Assembly (NCBI GenBank): GCA_947471745.1
Contig: CANJKZ010000922.1
Coordinates: 384,501 to 448,500 of the forward strand
Length of the DNA: 64,000 nt
Direction of reading: 5' to 3'
DNA from: Closterium sp. Naga37s-1
Lineage: Eukaryota; Streptophyta; Zygnematophyceae; Desmidiales; Closteriaceae
The translations under genes were made by a program, and so were the position numbers. A model generated the notes under the pieces. The model was not told where the DNA came from. It saw only the letters and a list, made by a program, of their open reading frames with translations, and ran no database searches. This document shows positions 24,451 through 34,395 of this stretch, one piece after another (position 1 is the stretch's first letter; each line of letters starts with the position of its first letter).

Positions 24451-27400
24451 TCATCTTGTGGACATAAATGCTATGCCCTTGGCAACATCTTCTTTTATTA
24501 GCCTAACAGCACTTTCGACATCTTTCCGTTCTCCAGGACTCACGTCCTCAACTGGGAACACCTTTTCCACACCGTTGGGACCAAGTTGAACCTGCATTGA
24601 ACCAATACAACAATTCGGATTGAATTGCGCGCGGAGCATTTCGAGCATTACCGCATCACTTGCTACGGAAATATACGCACAGGAGGAAAGGAGGGAATGT
24701 GATGAGAGGGGAAAAAAATCCGGGGGGTGTGGGAGGAAGGGGGGCAGGGGGTGAGGAGGTGAGGAAGGGGTGGGGTGGGGGGTTGGGGGCGCAGGGGGGT
24801 GGAACGAATAAAATTTGGGATGAATTTGCACTAGGTGGAAACCTGTGGTGTGGGAAGCGCTGATGTAAAATTACCACGGTTGCAGGGGCACAAATGCCTT
24901 ACCTTTGAAGCAAAGAATGGTGCATCTGTTACACTCGAAGCCACATACGCATACTCTGTAACCGCTTCACCGTTCAGGGCCTTGAGCAGCGAACTCGTGA
25001 AGCTGGCAGCTGCAAACCTGCACAACCACAACACACGGGGACAGCCACAACACACAGGTAGTCATAAGAGACAATGGGAGAAACGCGCATGCAGAGAGGA
25101 CTTTTGAGGCGCCTCAAAGCTGCGAACCTGCACGACAACAAAACATGGGGGCAGCGACAACCAGAAATTGTGGATCCACATACGAAGTCATAAGACACAA
25201 TGGGAGGAGTGCGCATGCACAGAGGTGAAACAGACAGTGGGATACGTGCAGAGAGGCGCATAAGACAACGGGTGCATATGTAGCGAGGGAAGGGAAGCTC
25301 TTGGTAAACATGGGAGGCGAGTCAGTAATAGTAGGCGAGAGGGGGACGTACGCTGGTTGATTTTGAGTCGACTCAAAGACAACGACTGCATATGTAGGGA
25401 GGAAAGAGAATCTCTTTGTAGACATGGGAGGCGAGTCGGTAGCAGTGGGAGGGAGGGAGGGAGGGAGGGAGGGGGACGTACACTGGAGCCATGATGGCAG
25501 AGCCCTTGCCGTCCTTGGCTGTGATCACCTGCATGCCACTCGCCCTCACCCGCCTCACCAGCTTACAAATCAAATGACGGGTCAAACCACGAGTCCATCT
25601 ATGAGTCAACCCTAAACTCACGAGTCAACTCATGAGTCACATGCGCCACCTTGCAAGCGGATTGAGGAGCAGAGGGAGGGAGGGAGGGAGGGAGGGAGGG
25701 AGGGAGGGAGGGGGACGTACGCTGGAGCCATGATGGCAGAGCCCTTGCCGTCCTTTGCTGTGATCACCTGCATGCCACTCACCCTCACCCGCCTCACCAG
25801 CCTAAGGCGCTCGTCCTCTCGCAGAAAAACTGACGGGGTGGCCTGGCCGAGGGGACAGAGGGACAGAGAGAAAGAGGGACGGAGAGACAGAGGGACGGAG
25901 GGACGGAGGTAACCTTCAAGATGCCTAAAAAGTCGCCCTCACCCGCCTCACCAGCCTGCTCGTCCTCTTCCAGGGAAACTGCTGGGTGGCCTGAGCGAAC
26001 AACAGAGGGACAGGGGAACAGAAGAAACGAGGATAGAGACCGGGAGACAGGGAGACAGAGAGACAGAGAGACAGAGAGACAGAGGGACAAGGAGACAGGG
26101 AGACAGGGAGACAGAGAGACAGGGAGACAGAGAGACAGAGAGACAGAGAGACAGATAGACAGGGAGACAGAGAGACAGGGAGACAGAGAGACAGAGAGAC
26201 AGGGAGACAGAGAGACAGGGAGACAGGGAGACAGGGAGACAGGGAGACAGAGAGACAGAGGGACAAGGAGACAGGGAGACAGGGAGACAGAGAGACAGGG
26301 AGACAGAGAGACAGAGAGACAGGGAGACAGAGAGACAGGGAGACAGAGAGACAGAGAGACAGGGAGACAGGGAGACAGGGAGACAGGGAGACAGAGAGAC
26401 AAGGAGACAGGGAGACAGGGAGACAGGGAGACAGGGAGACAGAGAGACAGAGAAACAGAGAGACAGAGGGACAGAGAGACAGGGAGACAGGGAGACAGGG
26501 AGACAGGGAGACAGGGAGACAGAGAGACAGAGGAACACCTGCCAGGGAGACAGGGACAGGGCTAGTTTTTTAGGTTTCTAAAGTAATGCCTTCACCTGCC
26601 TCACCCGCACCTCCTCACGCAGGGAAAATACTGGGGTGGCATGGGTGAAGGAAAGACAGAGGGATAGGGAGGGACGTTTTTTAAGTCGACTCAAAAACCA
26701 GAGGAATGGAGGTACAGAGGGACAAAGGGACAGAGAGGGTTTTGTAAGGTGCTTCAACATTCACCCGCTCCTTCTCACACAGGGAAACGCAAGGGGTAGC
26801 ATGGACTGGAGCAAGAGTCAAGGAGACGAGGAGACAAGCGAGAGGAGAATGACAAGGCGGAAGTAGGAATGAAGGACGGGCAGAGAGACGAGGGGGAGGA
26901 AAATGGCGATGGGTATGGGATGGAGCAACGAAAGGAACTATCGGACTCATGCACTTGAAGCACAGGGACGGAGATACTTCTTTTAGTCGACTCAAAACAG
27001 GGAAGGAGATACATACACACCTGCGAGAAGAGGGGGACTATTGTGTTGTCTCTGCTGCCTCCCACAACAGGCACTGACAGATCTGTAACGGATGGATGAG
27101 AAGAGTACAAGGTGTGAGATTTGGGAGTCACATAAGACGAATTTAGACAGAAGCAGCGTCAGAGGAGGACGATGCATTGAGAAAAGAGCTTGTGAGGCAG
27201 CTGAAAGTCAGACGCTCAGGCAGAGGGAGGATGATGCACGAGATGATGGGGGCTGGTGTGCCTGAGATGATGGGGGCTGGTGTGCCTGAGATCTAAGTTG
27301 CCATATACGCTTATAGCGTATATACGCTCATCGTATATACGCTAGCGTATGCACTCTATCCGCTTAAGGGGTCACTTTGGCCATACGCTATTTCGGGCAG

Positions 27401-30400
27401 TGAAAAACTTTTCCCGGGCAAGGGAACAAAAGCCCGAGGGATGTTTGAGGGGGGGGGTGTTGGGGGTTTCGGCTGTGTGATCTTTTTTTTCCCATAATAT
27501 GATTCCGACACGATGCGGCCATGCTACAATAATGCTCTCCTACCACCACGACTAAGACATGAGAACATAAAACAGCCTCCCCGCAACATTCCACATGCCC
27601 CCCCGCACCTTAAACCTTGTCCTATGCATACTCGTCTTCCAGCACGTCATCCTCGCCTTCCTCCTCCTCCACCTCCGTCTCATCCAACCAGTTGTACCCC
27701 TCGGGGATAGGAGGCTCGTCCCCAATCCCTGGCACAAGGTTCGGCATTACATCTGCGCGCGAGTGCCAGTTGCGCACAACATTCCAGTTGTGTGCAACAA
27801 AAACCAGGTCCTGGCACTTTGCAGATCCGAGGCGGTTCCGGCGGGCTGTGTGGACTGCATCCCAAGTTCCCCACCCACGCTCACAAGGGGATGCCGATAC
27901 AGGCTGAGAGAGCACCCTCACGGCGAGAGACATCAGGTGAGGTGCATCTGTGCCGTTCCACTGCCACCACTTCACCATGCTGTATTTACCCGCCTTCACC
28001 TTCGCCCTTTGTGCAAGCGCCTCCGGCATCCCGAAACTTCCTTTCAGGTCCAAGAAAGCCCTCAGCCCGTCACCCAAGGCAAGCAAGTAATCAACACCCT
28101 CCTCCCTCCCCTTCCCGTCGTGGTCGATGAGGAACTCCACGTGCTGGTTGATAAATGCCTTGAAAACCCGGGTGCATTCTGCGTCGCTGCCGAAGATGTC
28201 CTCCTCCTGGTTGGCGGGGTTGAGGATTCGGCCAGCAACGTGCATGGCGCAGGCGAGGTTGTTATCCCAACGGTTCTTGATGATGCGACGGATCTGCACC
28301 TTGTCCGTGCTACTCAGCTGCTGCTCATCCTCGTCCAAGAGGTTGTTGACATCCTCCGTAAGCTGCAGCATTACATCGTAAAGCCGGCCCATCATCCCCT
28401 TGGCATCTGCGTCCGTCTGCCGCATCGCCTTGTAGGGCAGTTTCATCAGCTTGCAGAAGAATTCAGCTGTCCGCCACCATGCGGCATCGAGGACCCGAGC
28501 AGCAAAGGTCTCGGCAGCTTCCTTCCGCGACCCCACGGCCCACTCCTCCCACCTGTCGGTAAGTACCATCGCGTTCAGGGTGCTACGCAACTCACAAAGG
28601 CGGGACACAGCAATATACTGTGTCCCGAACCGTGTTCCTGCCGGCTTCAGCGGCTGCAGCACCTTCCCCTCCACCAACTCCGGGGTCCTCAGGTTAGCGC
28701 GCGTCCAATGATGGTTGCGCACGAACGAAATCATCTCCCCAGTCCGATCCACCACCCCTTTTGCCCACCCCATCTTTCCCATGTCCTTCTGGAGGAGATC
28801 CATCACATGCGTGGCACAAGGGACCTGCTGAATGTGGGGCCACTTGGCAGTCAGCTCCTGGACAGCCACGGCATAGTTCGATCCCCCATACATACAAAAC
28901 GCGATCACATTTTCTGGTCCTACCTCCTCCACCACCGGCTGCAGAATCCCCACTACGTATTCCCCCCGTCTTACGCTCCATACCGCAGTCGATCGCCTCC
29001 TTGAAGACGGCGCCGGAGTCGTTAATCAGAAGGACGTTCGCTTGCGCCCTCCCACATTTGTCCGTCATCATGTCGGACGCAATTGTTACCCCCGTCTTCT
29101 TCCAGCTCGTTTTAATCCCCATCAGCCCCTGCTCAATCCCTTTGCGGACAGCGACTAGTCCAGCCCCGCCAATGAAGCTCCTCTTGGGGGGGACGTAGCC
29201 GGGGCCGGCGCGGTTGACGAGCAGCATGGCGTTGATGAACAGCGGGTGGTTTATGGTGATCTCCGGGATTCTGCAGGCCGCAAACATCAGCGCAAGGCCC
29301 TCGTGAGCATCCCGCTTAGCCGCAGCAGCATCTCCCTCCAAGTAGTCGGTTATGCGCCGCTTCCCACCGCCAGCCTGGACCGCAGCAACCGCAGCAGATG
29401 TTGCTCGGCGCTTTTCCTCGTTCGCGGCAGCCAGGTTTTCGTATTTAGTGCGCATCTCCTTGCGTACGTCTTGCGGTGCCTCCTTGCAAAGCATCACCTC
29501 GCGACGCTTCATTCCCTTCCACGAGCTCAGGTGTTGCGCGCAACGAATGACTGCACCGGTGAAAACATTGAAGCAGTACTTACACTCGTACTGCTGTGCT
29601 TTGCCTTCAACCCGCTTAATGATGCTGATATGTTTGAAGACAGCGTGGTCCATGACGGGAAGGTACTCCCTACCCTCAGGTTGAACACTCCGGGAACTCT
29701 GCACTGTCTGAACGGATGGCGGTGTGCATGGCGGGCTAGACATAATGAACGAGATGGGAAACTGATGAATTGCGTAGTTGCGTGCAACCAACTAAATAGC
29801 ACAACGAGAGAAGGGAACATTGAGACAAGTGGTTGGAGAGAGTAGATGGGTGGGGATGGAATGCGGTAACAAACAGAGCGCACAATGTGTGAACGTGAAA
29901 ATGCGACTTGTAAAATTGACACCACCAATCGCGACTATGTGGGTTGAACCCACGTCCACGATTGGACGAGTCACGTACGTGCAATTCGCCTTCGGCAAAA
30001 TGCACGCCGTGAAATTCCGCATCTTTCCGTATATTCGAATATTTTTCCGCCCGGGCTGCCCCAAAACAAATTTGTCGAGCGTATAGCGGATTCCCTTGCG
30101 TATAGCGTGTTGCGTGTATACGCAAGCGGATATCCGCTAAACGCAAACAGGTCTGAGCGTTTTTGGCAACTTAGCCTGAGATGATGGGGGCTGGTGTGCC
30201 TGAGATGATGGGGGCTGGTGTGCCTGAGATGATGGGGGCTGGTGTGCCTGAGATGATGGGGGCTGGTGTGCCTGAGATGATGGGAGCTGGTGTGCCTGAG
30301 ATGATGGGGGCTGGTGTGCCTGAGATGATGGGGGCTGGTGTGCCTGAGATGATGGGGGCTGGTGTGCATGAGATGAGGGAGAAATGCGGAGGATGAAACC

Positions 30401-32416
30401 ACTTGAAGGACAGGTGGGGTGCGGAGGGGATATATGGGGTGGAGAATGGAATGGAAGGAATTGCCGAGAGCGATGCAAAGCCAAATTGAAGAATGCTGAA
30501 TCCCGCAACGCAATGTTGAATCCCCCATTACTGAATCTTCCAATGCTGAATTCTCTGGAAGGTTTCTAAAAAACGTCTCATATTCACTTGTGCTGCTCGC
30601 CTTTCCCGTGCCCCTTAGGGCGTGTGTGATTCTTTTTCGAACTTCCCAAAGTTCGAACTTTTATAACGGTTCTACATTGTAGAATACATTTGAGAGATGT
30701 GTGGCCACGGTGCAAAGCGGTTAGAGTTCGAACTTCGACAGGTTTCCAAAAATCACACACGCCCTTAACTGACACTCTCCTCAGAGTCATCTCTGCACGC
30801 ACCCTCTCCAGCACCTCACCTCACCCAGCATCCTCACTCCTTCTCTTGTCCTTTCTCACAATCTCACCCTCACCCACTCACCGTCTCTCCTCCTCACCTT
30901 CTCACCTGCAATTCTCTCGCGCCTGCCATAACCGGTCTTCCCACGTTCTTACTAGCCCACATCACTCTCACTCACCTGAGGCGTCGCGGCCCCTGCTTCC
31001 CTTCCCACCAGCCGTGCCATCAACCAACCCCAGCCTTGTTGTCGTTCGCCCATGAGCAGATTTCTTAATCGACTGAGACACGATGACTCCCAGCACCTGC
31101 TTCTTCCTGTAATTTCCTGCTCTCGCCCTTTCAACTCCCCCTCACCTGTCGCCTTGAGTCCCGTTGCCTCAGCCAGCAGAGCCCTGGCGCGCACGGAGTG
31201 CAGCGACGTGATTACCAACAGCCGCCGCGCCTCATACCTGCCTGCTCTCGCCCCTTCCCCTACTCTCACCCTTCCTTTCAACTCTCTCTCTCACCTGTGG
31301 CCTTCAGCCCCGTTGCCTCAGCCAGAAGCGCTATGGCGCGCACGGAGTGCAGCGACGTGATTCCCAGCAGCCGCCTTGCATCGTACTTGCCTGCCCCCGC
31401 CATGGCCTCTGCTGCTATCGGCACCGTGGCGTTGAGGGGGTTCGTGATCACCCCTATCACCGCCTGGAGTGGTGGAGACAGCGAGGAGGGCAGGAAAAAG
31501 GGGGAAAGGGGACTCAATCAGTGGAAAGGAAGGGGAGAAAGAAGGGTTAGGGAGGTGGCGTTGAGGGGGTTCCTCTGGGCTGTGTTTTGCAATCGACTCG
31601 CACTCTCGCACGCCCTTACCTCCGGGCTATGTTTAGCGATGGACTCGCACAGCCCCCTGACGATCCCCGCGTTCATGCAGAAGCGGTCCTCGTCCCCCAT
31701 GGACGACCGGTACGGCACTCCCGCCAGCACCAGCACCACGTGCGACCCCCGCAGCGCGTCCGGCAGCTCGTACGGCCCGAGGTAGCTTCTGACCTGTCAG
31801 TGATGGGAGAGAAGGGAATGCAGGTTCGTCGTGAAATGAGCGCACTGATTGTTTGGGAATCAGTGACTTTAGGTTCTAAGCCCCGCATTGCGTCTGGTAG
31901 CTCGTACTACCCGAGGTAGCTGCTGACCTGGCAGTGGAGATCGAAGAGAAGGAAATTTCAGGTTCGTCGTGAGGCATTAGCTGGTTTACTAGCTGCTCAT
32001 CCCGTCAGATATTTACATGAATTTAGTGTATTCAAGAGAAAGAGGCGTAACAGCGAATGGATCAGGAATCCATAGTGTCTCCGCAAACGAGTTCCTCGTG
32101 AAGCACATAGAAATGTTGCTCGCATTGAACGACGGGTCAGCTAATCATTGAGTGTAATGATTCATTGTGTACGGCTCCTGGGTCCAATCACCTTGGTTCT
32201 CGTGCAGATGTGGCTGAGGTCAGCAACCACGCCAGGCATGCCCGTGACGTCATACAGAGCCAGATCCGTTATTAGCGGATTCATTTTCAGCAGCAGGCTC
32301 AGCGGATTGCCAATGCCGCCAGCAGCTCCCAAAACCGTCACTTTTCGAGGTGGTGATGATGCTGACGTGGACATCATCCGCCTAAAAAGGGGAAGAACTC
32401 TACCAGCGACAGTCAT
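24451..32416 (-). CDS. NAD-malate dehydrogenase-like protein with altered active site
   Basis: Seven exons: 32192-32416, 31620-31793, 31295-31463, 27021-27082, 25721-25842, 24903-25017 and 24451-24591. All junctions are GT-AG with matching phase, giving 335 aa, the usual length for the mitochondrial/peroxisomal MDH family. The short Arg-rich, acid-free start ([15 protein letters not shown]) suggests mitochondrial import. The Rossmann motif GAAGGIG and the cofactor-side motif ITNPLNATV are intact. Catalytic positions are not. [15 protein letters not shown] replaces the usual ARKPGMxR loop, so both substrate arginines are lost. ITSLHSVRA carries His for the catalytic Asp, although the next Arg is kept. 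[13 protein letters not shown] carries Ser for the proton-accepting His. The reaction therefore probably does not occur as in true MDH. Intron 3 (27083-31294) contains a hAT element, a MITE and a minisatellite. Exons 2, 3, 5 and 6 have decayed partial copies beside them. Confidence 0.85.
25008..25125 (-). repeat. Partial copy of MDH-like exon 6 acceptor ending at a palindrome
   Basis: The genuine acceptor and exon start (25017 downward) are echoed at about 25119-25165, where a similar CAG/GTTCGCAGC occurs. That copy stops at the perfect 16-bp palindrome TTTGAGGCGCCTCAAA (25103-25118). Further intron segments around 25060, 25190, 25300 and 25420 are direct repeats of one another. Confidence 0.6.
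25362..25377. repeat. Palindrome TTTGAGTCGACTCAAA
   Basis: Perfect 16-bp palindrome inside an MDH-like intron. It sits between two copies of a ~90-bp intron segment (…CATGGGAGGCGAGTC… at about 25308 and 25424). Confidence 0.7.
25475..25562 (-). repeat. Partial copy of MDH-like exon 5 (3' half plus donor)
   Basis: This reads [18 protein letters not shown] and onward to a GTACGT donor, nearly identical to the 3' part of the complete exon at 25721-25842. It lacks the exon's 5' part and lies downstream of it in the transcript. It is probably not used, because no acceptor restores the missing residues. Confidence 0.8.
25860..26535. repeat. Octamer minisatellite (AGACAGRG)n
   Basis: About 500 bp of dense 8-bp tandem repeat AGACAGGG / AGACAGAG (26040-26535), preceded by looser GGAC/GAGA repeats. 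On the sense strand of the host gene it is a pyrimidine tract. It makes long artefact frames on both strands. Confidence 0.93.
25921..26805 (-). repeat. Three decayed copies of the 5' part of MDH-like exon 5
   Basis: Minus-strand remnants near 25925-25990 ([18 protein letters not shown]), 26583-26650 ([17 protein letters not shown]) and 26755-26810 ([16 protein letters not shown]) resemble the start of exon 5 ([19 protein letters not shown]). All lie upstream of the real exon in the transcript. A,T-rich near-palindromes (around 26565, 26679-26697 and 26981-26997) lie next to the copies. Confidence 0.65.
27240..27292. repeat. 24-bp minisatellite, left part (split by the hAT element)
   Basis: About two units of a 24-bp repeat beginning CCTGAGATGATGGGGG. 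The array continues at 30175 beyond the transposon. Confidence 0.85.
27293..30174 (-). mobile_element. hAT-family DNA transposon
   Basis: A 2,882-bp element with terminal inverted repeats CTAAGTTGCC and GGCAACTTAG (plus-strand ends). It is flanked by a perfect 8-bp target duplication CCTGAGAT at 27285-27292 and 30175-30182. The subterminal 70-100 bp at each end are rich in ATACGC/GCGTAT hexamers, typical of transposase-binding subterminal repeats. It inserted into a 24-bp minisatellite in intron 3 of the MDH-like gene, with its transposase in the same orientation as the host gene. Clear TIRs and an exact target duplication point to a fairly recent insertion. Confidence 0.93.
27622..29743 (-). 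pseudogene. hAT transposase (BED finger, DUF659, hAT dimerisation), one frameshift
   Basis: Two overlapping minus-strand frames carry one transposase. The first, starting at 29791 or the inner Met near 29743, has a BED-like [10 protein letters not shown]…H zinc finger and then a DUF659 region with [13 protein letters not shown]. The second (to TAG at 27622) carries the catalytic-core remainder and the C-terminal dimerisation motif ([17 protein letters not shown]). The frames join at a run of six C (plus strand) near 28965, so a single-base slip, or a sequencing error in a homopolymer, separates them. The second core acidic residue seems replaced (CMYGGSN where hATs usually have a D before N). 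It was probably no longer autonomous. Confidence 0.85.
30175..30375. repeat. 24-bp minisatellite, right part
   Basis: Eight units of the same 24-bp repeat found left of the transposon. The two parts together are one array interrupted by the hAT insertion. Confidence 0.92.
30618..30764. mobile_element. Tourist-like MITE (PIF/Harbinger type)
   Basis: A 147-bp element without coding capacity. The ends are inverted repeats: GGGCGTGTGTGATT at 30618-30631 and its complement ending at 30764. It is flanked by TTA on both sides, the 3-bp target duplication of PIF/Harbinger elements. An inner repeat AGTTCGAACTT extends the inverted structure. It lies in intron 3 of the MDH-like gene. Confidence 0.8.
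31145..31255 (-). repeat. Partial copy of MDH-like exon 3 (3' part plus donor)
   Basis: The minus strand reads [20 protein letters not shown], as in the 3' part of exon 3 (31295-31463), followed by a GGTGAG donor-like site. It is downstream of the real exon. It carries the same His substitution, so the active-site change is older than the duplication. Confidence 0.8.
31554..31610 (-). repeat. Partial copies of MDH-like exon 2 end and exon 3 start
   Basis: [10 protein letters not shown] from the 3' end of exon 2 is repeated just downstream of the true donor at 31619. It is followed by a short echo of exon 3 (GGCGTTGAGGGGGTTC). The copies are too short and out of phase to be used. Confidence 0.65.
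31873..31932 (-). repeat. Partial copy of MDH-like exon 2 (acceptor plus 5' part)
   Basis: CAG/GTCAGCAGCTACCTCGGG and further codons echo the start of exon 2 (31793 downward), but an in-frame TAG interrupts the copy. It lies upstream of the true exon. Confidence 0.75.
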
Positions 32417-34395
32417 GGTGAACAGTTGGTACCAGTGGGTCTAGTGTTCAGAATGGCTGGCTGCATAGGTTCTGCGAATGTCCAGCAAGCAGTCCGAATG
32501 GTGGACACCTTACAGCCTGCTGGAGAAGGCACGAATTGAGTACGACAACCGGGACTGGACTCTGCTTCAAGACGGACTGGATTCACACGAGGGCAGGCAC
32601 GAAAGTAGTCATGAGAGCAGGCATGAATCCGCAAACCTTGGGACTTGATTCACCTAACCCACCAACTAATCCCGAGAATTGCCTCAACAGGTGCTTTGTA
32701 CTTCGGAATCCTGACTCAGAGAAGTAAGCCATTTCCATATTCAGTTCCGGTGCAAATCGGTTTTCTGCGAGTAAGCTCTGGTACTACGCGGTTGAGATAC
32801 TTCCAACGGAAGATTTCTCAAAAGGTTCATTGTGGAAGCGCCCTAAAGAGGCAGACATGTACAGTATCTCTGGTTGTTGTTTGTGCTGTCATTGCTGTAT
32901 GATTGGACGACCATGCTGAGTCACGCGGTCTCAAGGGAATCTCTTTTCGCTAATTGGTCGATGGATGGCTGCAGCACGGAATCCGGAAGTGTTTGGATAC
33001 GGTCAAATACTGGGGGAACGGCAGGTTGAGGTGGGGAAGGCAGAAACACTTTTTAAGCGTGTCCATGTAATGAGTTTAGGAATCGCATGTTCATAAGCTA
33101 CACCAATAACCAAAATCTGGTATGAAGTAACTTCTTTCTAGTTTACAGCATGATGCAGTATATCAAACGTGAACATAAATAATAATACGAATAGTCTATA
33201 AAAATCAATAATAGAAATATTTTTTTGATAATATGAACCTTACCGTTTTTTTTCAGGCTCTTTCTACTACAACCCCCATTTAAAAGGAAACATGTGGTAC
33301 ATTGAATTTGCGTTCCAACACTGTACATAAACGTGAAACCATAGCGGTTTGAGGCTTTAAACCTGAATTTTGTTCCCTGTACAGACTCGACCCGATTAGC
33401 GGCCTGCCACGTGTTTGGTCAGATCCAGCCACTTCATCACGTTGCAATCTCGAAAAGCATCCCTTTTACTACACCCTGTTTTTCGCTATTGTGAACGCCG
33501 GTATACTGAACCCTGTGGCTCATCGCGCCAAATTACGGTCTATAGTCAACTTTTGCACCAGTTCGGTTTGACGAGGTCAGCTACCTTTGAAGACGGTCGG
33601 TTGAAATTTTAATATGGCTCGGTAGGGTACCCAGGTTAACGAAATTTCGGATCACCCGCCTCCTAGAGACGGTTATTGTAAACTTTTCGAATACGTCCAA
33701 GGAACAATTCCACTGTTCAGTGTGTTTCCGTAGTTCAGTGTAGCGAGAAACAGGGTGTATTCGACGGTTCCGATCTCGATTCTGCATTGTGAAACAAGGA
33801 TATGACCTGTCGCACGAGTCATCTGTCGTGGAATCTGTCGCCCCTCGTGTCTCCCAAGAGGTTGGCTGTGTTATCGCTTCATCTGACGAACGATCCAAGG
33901 GCCAGGAAACAATCAATGTCGCCCTCCTGTCATCCAACCGTCAGCAACGCCTATCGTCAATTCCTGACCATTCCCCTTCCCTCGATCTCTCCTCCCCTTT
34001 CCCGCCTCACGTGAACAAGTTCTGCTGCGGTTACAGCAAGGAGGTTGCGCCGTATCAGTATGAGCTACACGCACATCAGGGAGTGTACACTCTGACGAGG
34101 ACGGATGGAGGAGACTCTTCGGATGGGATTGCCGAACTGAACCTTGGGATTGGAACACCCCCTTCCTCTCACTCCTCGACCAAGTCCTTTCTTCCGCTTC
34201 TGTTTCTCCATCCTCTCTGGGACTCGCATTTCTTCAGGGGACCTGGCCCTGATCGTTTCCTGATTCATTGGTCCAGCATATTCACGGAACTGTGGAAATT
34301 GGGTTTTCAGGAACTAATTTCCAGAGTTCACACTGCTAACGAGCCACAGCACCTAGGTCCATTGGGTTCCGTGTGTTACTCTGCTGAACACCAAA
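32417..34395. promoter_or_regulatory. Shared upstream region of the MDH-like and accA genes
   Basis: About 2 kb between two divergent start codons. 33120-33330 is clearly AT-rich compared with the surroundings. Frames such as 33789-34508 run into the accA start region without family similarity and are probably 5' UTR or chance. I could not place a specific TATA box or operator. Confidence 0.45.

Noticed and set aside
25794-26565. Long frames of [10 protein letters not shown] and RDRETGRQ repeats
   Set aside because: Translations of the AGACAGRG minisatellite within an intron of the MDH-like gene.
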